Below are positions 54,144 through 61,848 of a DNA stretch of 64,000 nucleotides, piece after piece (position 1 is the first letter of the stretch; each line of letters starts with the position of its first letter). Below the pieces are notes generated by a model. That model was not told the origin of the DNA. It searched no databases and was given only the letters and a program-made list of their open reading frames with translations. A program made the translations under genes and the position numbers. Source of the stretch: Pandoraea anhela (lineage in GTDB: Bacteria > Pseudomonadota > Gammaproteobacteria > Burkholderiales > Burkholderiaceae); the NCBI RefSeq assembly GCF_902459655.1, contig NZ_CABPSB010000024.1, positions 1-64,000 on the forward strand. The letters run 5' to 3'.

Positions 54144-54677
54144 ATGAACTACGCCGCACCAGACCCCAGTCTTGCCGTCGAATCCACGGTACGCGTGGCT
54201 TGCATAACCCCCGTGGCGATCGATCACGTCGCATATCCGAGTTACGACGCGACCCTCACGCACCGATTCTACGTCGAGGTCATGGGATTCACGCTGGCAG
54301 GGGCGCAGACCGGCATGAGCCGTCTGTGGGGCAAGCCTTATTTGCTGGTGAGCTATCAGATCGCGCCGGGCGAAGCGCTCGCGTTTTTCAATTGCGACGG
54401 CCTCGCGCCCGAACCCCATCCAGAAACTCCCGCAACGCAGATTCACCATCTGGCCCTGCGCGTGCGCGACCGCGAATCGCTCGATCGCTGGAAATCGCGT
54501 CTGAGCGCGCATGATGTGCCGTTTGCCGCCGAGCGTCATGGCGACGGCGAGCATCTCTATCTGCTCGACCCGAACGAGATCATGCTGGAATTGTGCGTGC
54601 AGACACCGGAGTCGGCCGCCGGACAGGCGCAGGGCGCACTGGAGACGTTGCAGCGTTGGGTAGACGGCGTGCGGTGA
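54144..54677 (+). CDS. VOC (glyoxalase/bleomycin resistance) family protein
   Basis: A 177-residue protein with the paired beta-alpha-beta-beta-beta modules of the vicinal-oxygen-chelate fold: AIDHVAYPSYDATLTHRFYV (first metal His) and TQIHHLALRVRDRESLDRWK, ending with YLLDPNEIMLELCV (metal Glu). Its reaction (isomerase, dioxygenase or antibiotic binding) cannot be read from sequence. ATG 54144 follows GGGGG; a GTG one codon earlier is possible. Monocistronic, convergent with ubiX. Confidence 0.9.
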   Translation: MNYAAPDPSLAVESTVRVACITPVAIDHVAYPSYDATLTHRFYVEVMGFTLAGAQTGMSRLWGKPYLLVSYQIAPGEALAFFNCDGLAPEPHPETPATQIHHLALRVRDRESLDRWKSRLSAHDVPFAAERHGDGEHLYLLDPNEIMLELCVQTPESAAGQAQGALETLQRWVDGVR

Positions 54678-54728
54678 GCGGCTGCCGGGATGCCGCGACG
54701 GGCGGGCCGTCGTGCGTCAATGAAGGCG

Positions 54729-55352
54729 TCAGCCTTCGGCGTTCCGGTTCGCGTCTTTCGCCAGACCGTCCCAGCTGGAGGCGGCGGGAGGGGCAATCCC
54801 GAACAGATCGATGACGCGGGCGACCGTGTCGTCGACCATCGCGTCGAGCGATGCCGGCCGGTTGTAGAACGCGGGAAGTGGCGGATAGACGATGCCGCCC
54901 ATTTCGGTGACGGCGGTCATGTTGCGCAGATGCGCGAGGTTGAAGGGCGTCTCCCGCACCATCAGCACGAGGCGGCGGCGCTCTTTGAGCGTAACATCGG
55001 CGGCACGGGCGATCAGGTTGTCCGCGAGTCCATGCGCCACGCTCGCGAGCGTCTTCATCGAGCACGGTGCGACCACCATGCCCGCCGTGGCGAACGAGCC
55101 GCTGGCAATGTTCGCGCCCACCTCACGCACGCTGTGGTACTGATCGGCGAGCGCCTGCACGTCCGAACGCTCCAGGCCGAGTTCGTGACGCAGCGTGAGC
55201 CAGCCCGCACTCGACACCATCAAATGCGTTTCGACGCCGCCCATGGCGCGCAGGCGTTCGAGCAGACGCACGCCATACACCGCGCCGGTCGCGCCCGTGA
55301 TGGCCACGACCAGACGCACGGGGGGGCGGGAGGCTCCCGTCGAAACCGTCAT
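54729..55352 (-). CDS. ubiX: Flavin prenyltransferase UbiX
   Basis: A 207-residue flavoprotein that prenylates FMN to make the cofactor of UbiD-type decarboxylases in ubiquinone synthesis. Landmarks are VVAITGATGAVYGVRLLE near 15-32, MVVAPCSMKTLASVAHGLAD near 92-111 and RRRLVLMVRETP. It is the last gene of the leftward run hemA-prfA-prmC-grxD-ubiX, 25 bases after grxD. No ubiD lies in the window. Confidence 0.95.
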   Translation of the reverse strand: MTVSTGASRPPVRLVVAITGATGAVYGVRLLERLRAMGGVETHLMVSSAGWLTLRHELGLERSDVQALADQYHSVREVGANIASGSFATAGMVVAPCSMKTLASVAHGLADNLIARAADVTLKERRRLVLMVRETPFNLAHLRNMTAVTEMGGIVYPPLPAFYNRPASLDAMVDDTVARVIDLFGIAPPAASSWDGLAKDANRNAEG

Positions 55353-55377
55353 CGACCGCAGATCGACGATCGGGAGA

Positions 55378-55692
55378 TCAGGCGAGTTCCGCGAGAACCT
55401 GCTTGAGTTCGCCGCTCTGGTACATCTCCATCATGATGTCCGAGCCGCCGATGAATTCGCCGTTGATGTAGAGCTGCGGAATGGTCGGCCAGTTGGCGAA
55501 TTCCTTCACGCCCTGACGGATTTCGTCGTCTTGCAGCACGTCGACCGTGAACAGGTCGCCCACTTCGCATGCCTTCAGGATCTGCACGGCACGGCCCGAG
55601 AAGCCGCACATCGGGAATTGCGCGTTGCCCTTCATGAAAAGGACGACGGGGTGTTCGGAGACGATTTGCTGGATACGTTGCTGGGTAGTCAT
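55378..55692 (-). CDS. grxD: Monothiol glutaredoxin, Grx4 family
   Basis: A 104-residue monothiol glutaredoxin with active site CGFS (PMCGFSGR, Cys near 29) and the glutathione-binding parts WPTIPQLYINGEFIGG and IMMEMYQSGEL. It carries or senses [2Fe-2S] clusters, usually with a BolA partner. ATG 55692 gives the family length. Between prmC and ubiX on the same strand. Confidence 0.96.
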   Translation of the reverse strand: MTTQQRIQQIVSEHPVVLFMKGNAQFPMCGFSGRAVQILKACEVGDLFTVDVLQDDEIRQGVKEFANWPTIPQLYINGEFIGGSDIMMEMYQSGELKQVLAELA

Positions 55693-55772
55693 GATCGGAA
55701 GCCCGTGGGGATGCCGGAAAGTCGGCGTATCCGGCATTTTAGCGGTTTTCCGGCGCGCCCGTCGGACACCGC

Positions 55773-56666
55773 TCAGGCGCGTCGGCCGCCCGTGGTGCGC
55801 TCGATCCCGGCGAGGTCGCGCTCGGACATCACGTCCACCAGCCCCGCCGCCGTGCAGAGGTCGCGCACGTCCGCCGCCTGATGGTAGCCGTGCTCGCACA
55901 GCAGCCAGCTGTCCGGCAGCAGTCGCGAGGGGGCGCCGGCGACGATGACGCGCAAGGCGGCGAGGCCGTCCGCATGATCCGTGAGGGCGTCGACCGGTTC
56001 GAAGCGCAGGTCGTCCTGGGAGAGGTGTTCGTCGCCCGACACGATGTAGGGCGGGTTGGAGACGATGATGTCGAAGGCAGCCCCAGGCGCGCCATCCGTC
56101 GGCAATGCGGCGTACCAGTCGCTTGCGAGGAAGTCGACATGGGCGTCCAATCCGAGTTGCCGGGCGTTCTGCCGGGCGATGGCCAGCGCCTCGGCCGATC
56201 GGTCGACGGCCGTCACGCTCGCATCCGGGCGACGATGGGCGATGGCCAGCGCAATTGCGCCGCTACCGGTCCCCAGATCGAGCACGCGAGGGGCGCGCCG
56301 TGAGGCGAGGCGGGCGAGCGCCAATTCCACGAGCAGTTCGGTTTCCGGGCGGGGAATCAGCACCGACGGGCTCACCGCCAGCGTCAGCCCGAAGAATTCC
56401 CGGGTGCCGGTGAGGTAGGCGATGGGCTCGCCTGCCACGCGCCGCGCGTGCAGTGCGCGGTAGCGGGCGACCGTCTCGGGGGCGAGCGGCTCGCGGTCGC
56501 GGGTAATCAGTTGGGTGCGGCTCCAGCCCAGCACGTGAGCGAGCAGTATGCGGGACTCCGCTGGCGGCAAGCCTCGCTCGCGCAGCAACGACGCGACCGT
56601 GGCCACATCGACCTGTCCGTCCGGTCCAGGTTTTCCGTCAGTCCCCTGCGCCGCGCCCGACGTCAT
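55773..56666 (-). CDS. prmC: Release factor glutamine methyltransferase PrmC
   Basis: A 297-residue SAM-dependent enzyme that methylates the Gln of the GGQ motif in release factors. The N-terminal helical domain is at about 15-85, the SAM motif VLDLGTGSGAIALAIA near 128-143, and the catalytic IIVSNPPYIV near 205-214. Its ATG shares a base with the prfA stop (TGATG), so the enzyme is translationally coupled to its own substrate gene. Confidence 0.96.
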   Translation of the reverse strand: MTSGAAQGTDGKPGPDGQVDVATVASLLRERGLPPAESRILLAHVLGWSRTQLITRDREPLAPETVARYRALHARRVAGEPIAYLTGTREFFGLTLAVSPSVLIPRPETELLVELALARLASRRAPRVLDLGTGSGAIALAIAHRRPDASVTAVDRSAEALAIARQNARQLGLDAHVDFLASDWYAALPTDGAPGAAFDIIVSNPPYIVSGDEHLSQDDLRFEPVDALTDHADGLAALRVIVAGAPSRLLPDSWLLCEHGYHQAADVRDLCTAAGLVDVMSERDLAGIERTTGGRRA

Positions 56667-57748
56667 CAGGCGGCCTCGCCCAGCGACGCCAGCAACTCTG
56701 CCTGATGCTCGGTCACCAGCGCGTTGATCATCTCGTCGAGATCGCCGTCCATGATGTATTCGAGCTTGTAGAGCGTGAGGTTGATACGGTGATCCGTCAT
56801 CCGCCCTTGCGGGAAGTTGTACGTGCGGATGCGCTCCGAGCGGTCGCCCGAGCCGATCAGGCTCTTGCGCGTGGCCGCTTCCTTGGCTTGCTGCGCGCGC
56901 AACTGGGCGTCCTTGATGCGGGCCGCGAGCACCTTGAGCGCCTTGTCCTTGTTGCGATGCTGCGAGCGGTCGTCCTGGCATTCCACCACGATGCCCGTGG
57001 GCAAGTGCGTGATGCGCACGGCCGAATCCGTCTTGTTGACGTGCTGCCCGCCTGCGCCCGACGCGCGGAACGTGTCGATACGAATGTCCGCCGGGTTGAT
57101 TTCGACCTCGGCGACGTCGTCGGCCTCAGGCATCACGGCGACGGTGCAGGCAGACGTATGGATGCGTCCCTGCGTCTCCGTGGCGGGCACGCGTTGCACA
57201 CGATGGCCGCCCGACTCGAACTTCAGCCGCGAATACGCGCCCTGACCGATCAGCCGGACGATCACTTCCTTGTAACCGCCCAGATCCGACTCGCTCGCCG
57301 ACATGATTTCGACCTGCCAGCGCTGGCGTTCGGCATAACGCGTGTACATGCGCAACAGATCCCCCGCGAACAGCGCCGATTCGTCGCCGCCGGTGCCCGC
57401 GCGGATTTCCAGGTAGATGTTGCGGTCGTCGTTGGGATCGCGCGGCAGCAGCATGCGTTGCAGCGTGCCCTCCATGTCGTCCATGCGGGCACGGGCATTC
57501 GCGGCTTCGTCTTCCGCGAACTCGCGCATCTCAGGGTCGGACGCCATTTCCTGCGCGGCCGCGACGTCGTTCTGCGCCTGACGGTACTGCTGATATTGCG
57601 CAACGACCGGCGCCAGCTCGGCGTGTTCGCGCGTGAGCTTGCGGTAGTTGTCCAGGTCGCGGGTAACGTCGCCCTGGCTCAATAGGCCATCAAGCTCGAC
57701 CAGACGTTGCGTCAATTGGTCGAGCTTGGCTTGCATGCTCGCTTTCAT
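56666..57748 (-). CDS. prfA: Peptide chain release factor 1
   Basis: A 360-residue class I release factor for UAA and UAG. The codon-recognition tripeptide PAT lies in [15 protein letters not shown] and the catalytic GGQ in [14 protein letters not shown]. Full length. The start codon directly follows the hemA stop (57749) with no gap, and prmC overlaps its end. Confidence 0.97.
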   Translation of the reverse strand: MKASMQAKLDQLTQRLVELDGLLSQGDVTRDLDNYRKLTREHAELAPVVAQYQQYRQAQNDVAAAQEMASDPEMREFAEDEAANARARMDDMEGTLQRMLLPRDPNDDRNIYLEIRAGTGGDESALFAGDLLRMYTRYAERQRWQVEIMSASESDLGGYKEVIVRLIGQGAYSRLKFESGGHRVQRVPATETQGRIHTSACTVAVMPEADDVAEVEINPADIRIDTFRASGAGGQHVNKTDSAVRITHLPTGIVVECQDDRSQHRNKDKALKVLAARIKDAQLRAQQAKEAATRKSLIGSGDRSERIRTYNFPQGRMTDHRINLTLYKLEYIMDGDLDEMINALVTEHQAELLASLGEAA

Positions 57749-59035
57749 CTATTTGTCGGCGGATCCCGAGGTGCGGAACAGTTCGGGAATGAGGTGAATG
57801 ATTTGCTCGCGCGAATCGCCGCGCGCGTTATTGAGCGCGTGGGTCGGGCCGTGCAGGAATTTCTTGGTGAGGGACTGGGACAGGGCTTCGAGCACGGCGG
57901 CAGGGTCGTCGCCACGCGCGAGCATGCGCTGGGCACGCTCGAGTTCGGCCACACGCATGGCCTCGGCGGTGCCGTGGATGTCGCGAATGACCGGCACGAC
58001 GCTGCGCGCGTCGAGCCATTGCATGAAGTGCTGCACGCGCGTCTCGATGATCGCTTCGGCCTGCGCGACCGCCGCCTGACGCAGTGCATTGCCTTCGCGC
58101 ACGACGGCGCCGAGATCGTCGACGGTGTAGAGGAAAACATCCGCCAGACGACCGACTTCCGGTTCGATATCGCGCGGCACGGCCAGATCGACCATGAACA
58201 TCGGCTTGTGCTTGCGGGCCTTGATGGCGCGCTCGACGGCGCCCAGCCCGATCAGCGGCAGCGTGCTCGCCGTGCACGACACGACGATGTCGAACTCATG
58301 CAGACGCTGCGGCAATTCGGACAAGCGGATGGCCGTGCCACCCAGACGCTCGGCGAGTTTCTCGCCGCGCTCGGCGGTGCGGTTGGCGATGTAGAGGGCC
58401 TTCGGATTCTGGGCGGCGAAGTGCGTGGCGCACAGGTCGATCATTTCGCCCGCGCCGATGAACAGCACTTTTTGCGTGCTGATGCTCTCGAAAATGCGCT
58501 GCGCGAGACGCACGGCGGCGGCGGCCATCGACACCGAATGCGCGCCGATCTCGGTCTGGCCGCGAACTTCCTTGGCCACCGCGAAGGTGCGCTGGAAAAG
58601 CTGGTTCAGATAGGTGCCGAGCGCGCCGGCCTCGGCGGCGGTGCGCACGGCGTCCTTCAACTGCCCGAGGATCTGCGTCTCGCCGAGCACCATCGAGTCC
58701 AGACCGCTCGCCACGCGGAAGGCGTGACGTACGGCGTCCGACTGGGGCAGGGCGTAAAGGTGGGGCGCGAGGTCGCTGGCCGGGATGTTGTGGAACTGGG
58801 AGAGCCAGTGCACCGCGCGCTCACGGGCAGCGGCGTCGTCGGTCACGCAGTAGATCTCGGTGCGGTTGCACGTCGACAGAATGGCCGCCTCGGCGGCGCT
58901 CGACCTGCTGCTGCCTGTCCACAGACTCTTGAGGCCCGCCAGCGCCGGCTCGATCCGCTCGAACGGAAACGCCACCCGTTCGCGCAGCGAGACGGGTGCC
59001 GTGTGGTGGTTCAGGCCGAGAGCGAGCAGTTGCAT
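57749..59035 (-). CDS. hemA: Glutamyl-tRNA reductase HemA
   Basis: A 428-residue NADPH-dependent enzyme that reduces glutamyl-tRNA to glutamate-1-semialdehyde, the first committed step of tetrapyrrole synthesis. Landmarks are the N-terminal [15 protein letters not shown], the catalytic Cys in [25 protein letters not shown], and the NADPH motif GAGEM. ATG 59035 matches the usual [10 protein letters not shown] start. First gene of the run continuing with prfA, prmC, grxD and ubiX. Confidence 0.97.
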   Translation of the reverse strand: MQLLALGLNHHTAPVSLRERVAFPFERIEPALAGLKSLWTGSSRSSAAEAAILSTCNRTEIYCVTDDAAARERAVHWLSQFHNIPASDLAPHLYALPQSDAVRHAFRVASGLDSMVLGETQILGQLKDAVRTAAEAGALGTYLNQLFQRTFAVAKEVRGQTEIGAHSVSMAAAAVRLAQRIFESISTQKVLFIGAGEMIDLCATHFAAQNPKALYIANRTAERGEKLAERLGGTAIRLSELPQRLHEFDIVVSCTASTLPLIGLGAVERAIKARKHKPMFMVDLAVPRDIEPEVGRLADVFLYTVDDLGAVVREGNALRQAAVAQAEAIIETRVQHFMQWLDARSVVPVIRDIHGTAEAMRVAELERAQRMLARGDDPAAVLEALSQSLTKKFLHGPTHALNNARGDSREQIIHLIPELFRTSGSADK

Positions 59036-59306
59036 GATGTGGGGGATCTGATAGCCCCTGATTATAGCGCGTCGACGCAATGCCGGTTTTCTCGGCCTCG
59101 CGTACCCCGCACGTTGGGACAGCGTGCCCCATCATCGCGCAGCCGACCGCTTTTGACAAATAGTCATCCCTTATACCGGGGATAGCACGGGATTGCCCAC
59201 CCCCCGGGGACGGTGGCGGCGTTCGTCGATCAACCCGAACGGCGCGACGCCAGGGGGCCGGAAGCGTAACGGCGCGGAGATCGGAATGGGGGACGGGCAT
59301 CCAGGC

Positions 59307-59339
59307 GGTAATCGAGAGGTAATCGAGAGGTAATCGAGA
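59307..59339. repeat. 11-bp tandem repeat, three copies
   Basis: GGTAATCGAGA occurs three times perfectly in the divergent gap between hemA and the GlsB-type gene (59036-59435). I see no gene in that gap. Confidence 0.9.
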
Positions 59340-59435
59340 CCGGGGCGCGAGGGATACCTCGATGGGAGACTGGGGTACGGACCTTCGGAAATCGGGGCTA
59401 TACTGCGTTCGGGTTCCCGTCCTTGGAGGTACGTC

Positions 59436-59693
59436 ATGGGCATTATCGGCACCATCGTCGTCGGTCTGATCGTCGGTCTCATCGCGCGCGCCCTGCATCC
59501 CGGGCGTGACAGCATGGGCATCATCATGACCGTCATCCTCGGCATCGCCGGCGCGCTCCTCGCCAAGTATGTCGGGCAGTTCCTGCACCTCTACACAGAA
59601 GGCGAATCGGCCGGATGGATCGCCTCGATCATCGGCGCGATCGTGCTGCTGGCGATATACGGGGTCATCAAGCGCAATCGCGGCACCGCGTGA
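59436..59693 (+). CDS. GlsB/YeaQ/YmgE family membrane protein
   Basis: An 85-residue integral membrane protein with three hydrophobic segments: GIIGTIVVGLIVGLIARALH, IIMTVILGIAGALLAKYVG and WIASIIGAIVLLAIYGVIK. These are small transglycosylase-associated/stress-response proteins of unknown mechanism. GGAGG nine bases upstream is a strong ribosome site. Confidence 0.93.
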   Translation: MGIIGTIVVGLIVGLIARALHPGRDSMGIIMTVILGIAGALLAKYVGQFLHLYTEGESAGWIASIIGAIVLLAIYGVIKRNRGTA

Positions 59694-59826
59694 CGTGCCT
59701 TGTCGCCGGCTAATGTCGACCCAGACCGCCGCGCCATAAATTCTCACTCCGTGATAATGCGATGACGCCCCGACTGCGACGATAAGCCGCAAGCGGCTAT
59801 CGCATTTCGGGACGTCGGGTGTCGCT

Positions 59827-59853
59827 CCCGGGCAACGCGTGACGTTGCCCGGG
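59827..59853. terminator. Hairpin downstream of the GlsB-type gene
   Basis: Perfect 11-base arms CCCGGGCAACG (59827-59837) and CGTTGCCCGGG (59843-59853) followed by TATTTCG. It lies 133 bases beyond the stop at 59693. The rest of gap 59694-60148 shows no gene or RNA that I recognise. Confidence 0.6.
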
Positions 59854-60148
59854 TATTTCGTCGTCCAAAACCTTCCATAACCTGGACCGCGGCAGGGTTT
59901 TGGTCACACCGGGCCGCGCCCCGTAAGGCTTGGTTGAGGACAAGTGCTGCCATCGATGAGTGTCGTACGCGTTTTGCCGCGTTCGGCTATGCTTGAGCCC
60001 ATCGCCAGGCCCAAGTCGTCTTGACTACGCGTGCGGCTGCGCCGCCACGTTCGATCCCCGTCTTCCGCTATCTGGTGTGGCTGTTGCGCCTCACGCGGGC
60101 GCCATGCCGCTTCCGCAAGTTGTTACGCACCCCCACTTAAAAAAACAC

Positions 60149-61645
60149 ATGTCTGCGACACGCAATTCCGTGCGGCCATTGATCGTGGCATCCGTCATGG
60201 CGGCAACGTCCATGGTCGCCATCGAAGCGACGATCATCTCGACGGCCATGCCGCAAATCGTCGCCCAGCTCGGTGGCCTGAATCTCTACAGTTGGGTCTT
60301 TTCCGCTTTCCTGCTCGCGCAGACGGCCATGACCGTGGTGTTCGGCAAGCTGGCCGACATCTACGGACGCAAGCCGGTCATCCTCATCGGCATTGCCGTC
60401 TTCCTGATTGCCTCGCTCGGCGGGGGACTCGCGTGGTCCATGCCGGCCATGATCGGCTTCCGCCTGTTGCAGGGCGTCGGCGCCGCGTGCATTCAGCCGG
60501 TCAGCCTGGTGATCATTGCCGATCACTATCCGATCAGCGAACGCGGCAAGGTGCAGGGCTATCTGGCGAGCGTCTGGGCCATTTCGGCCGTACTCGGCCC
60601 GATGCTCGGCGGCCTCATCATTCGCGATCTGTCCTGGTCGTGGATCTTCTGGATCAACATTCCGATCGGTCTGCTGGCGGCAGCCGGCTTTGTCGCTTAT
60701 CTGCATGAGGACGCGCCGCGCCAACGTCCGAGTATCGACGTGATGGGCGCCGTGTACTTCACCATTGCGGTCGCCGGGTTGATGATCGCGCTGACCGACG
60801 CCAACGCGTTCACCGACACGCATGTTTGGGGCGGCGTGCTCGCCTGCGCTATTGCGGGCCTGCTGTTCGTCTGGCAAGAGCGTCGCGCGAAGGATCCGAT
60901 GATTTCGTTCGCGCTGTGGAGCCGCCGTCCGATTGCGGCCGCCAATGCGGCGACGCTGCTCTCGGGCATGGTGCTCATGGGCTTGACGACATTCCTGCCG
61001 GTGTACGCGCAGGGCGTGCTGCGTCAGACGCCGGTCGTGGCTGGCATGGCGCTCACGATGATTATGGTCGGCTGGCCGATCGGCGCCACGCTTGCGGCCA
61101 AGACGTTTACGCGTTTCGGCCTGCGCCGCATTCTCGTCGGCGGGAGTCTGCTGATGCCGGTCGGCGGCATCGTCTTCGCCTTGCTCGGGCCGAACAGCTC
61201 GCCGTTGCTCGCCGGCTTCGGGTCGCTGCTGATGGGCTTCTCGATGGGCACCGGCAGCGTGAGTGCGCTCGTCCTGATTCAGGAAATCGTCGATCCGTCG
61301 CAGCGCGGCAGCGCCACCGCGTCGAACATCTTTTCGCGGAATCTGGGCAGCACGCTCGGCGCAACGCTCTTCGGCGCGGTCCTCAACTTCGGCCTCACGC
61401 ATTCCAGCGGTCTCGCGCCGGTGACGTCCGACCAGTTGCGTCACGTGCTGGAAGATCGCGGCGTGTCCACGATGGCCGATCAGGCGATTCGTGCGGTGCT
61501 GCAACATTCGCTACACCTTACGTTCCTGTCGATTCTGGCGATCTCCGTCGGCGTCGTCTTGCTGCTCCTGCTGGTGCCGACCAATGCCGTGGACGCGCGC
61601 AACATCAAACGCGACAAACCGGAGTTCGTGCCGGGCGGTCATTGA
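60149..61645 (+). CDS. MFS multidrug efflux transporter, DHA2-like
   Basis: A 498-residue inner-membrane drug:H+ antiporter-type carrier with 12-14 hydrophobic segments. Helix 1 has MVAIEATIISTAMPQIVAQL, loop 2-3 FGKLADIYGRKPV, and helix 5 the antiporter motif AISAVLGPMLGG. It lacks the long periplasmic loop of some DHA2 members. No fused or adjacent membrane-fusion protein gene, so it probably exports only to the periplasm. ATG 60149 follows an A-run, with a poor ribosome site. A terminator lies at 61748-61780. Confidence 0.92.
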   Translation: MSATRNSVRPLIVASVMAATSMVAIEATIISTAMPQIVAQLGGLNLYSWVFSAFLLAQTAMTVVFGKLADIYGRKPVILIGIAVFLIASLGGGLAWSMPAMIGFRLLQGVGAACIQPVSLVIIADHYPISERGKVQGYLASVWAISAVLGPMLGGLIIRDLSWSWIFWINIPIGLLAAAGFVAYLHEDAPRQRPSIDVMGAVYFTIAVAGLMIALTDANAFTDTHVWGGVLACAIAGLLFVWQERRAKDPMISFALWSRRPIAAANAATLLSGMVLMGLTTFLPVYAQGVLRQTPVVAGMALTMIMVGWPIGATLAAKTFTRFGLRRILVGGSLLMPVGGIVFALLGPNSSPLLAGFGSLLMGFSMGTGSVSALVLIQEIVDPSQRGSATASNIFSRNLGSTLGATLFGAVLNFGLTHSSGLAPVTSDQLRHVLEDRGVSTMADQAIRAVLQHSLHLTFLSILAISVGVVLLLLLVPTNAVDARNIKRDKPEFVPGGH

Positions 61646-61747
61646 TCGATCGACCGAGGACGGATCGACAATGGATCGACAACGGACCGATCGATCATGC
61701 GTGCGGTGGACGATGCCTCGCGGCAGACGCACATTGCAGCCTCGGAG

Positions 61748-61780
61748 ACAGCCGGCGGGAGATTCCGGCCGGCTGTTTTT
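61748..61780 (+). terminator. Terminator of the efflux gene
   Basis: Arms ACAGCCGGC (61748-61756) and GCCGGCTGT (61768-61776) followed by a T-run to 61780. A separate inverted repeat TGATCGATCG/CGATCGATCA (61643-61652 and 61688-61697) flanks GGATCGACAA repeats just after the stop codon. Confidence 0.85.
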
Positions 61781-61821
61781 CAGCGTGCTATTCACGTTGT
61801 CGCGGATTGCAGCCGCGCACA

Positions 61822-61848
61822 TAGTGAACTTAGCGAACTTAGCGAACT
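61822..61848. repeat. 9-bp tandem repeat, three copies
   Basis: TAGTGAACT then TAGCGAACT twice; the last unit touches the stop codon of the acylase gene. Confidence 0.85.

Noticed and set aside
57707-59185. A 492-codon rightward frame opposite hemA
   Set aside because: Antisense shadow; hemA is complete with its catalytic Cys and NADPH motif.
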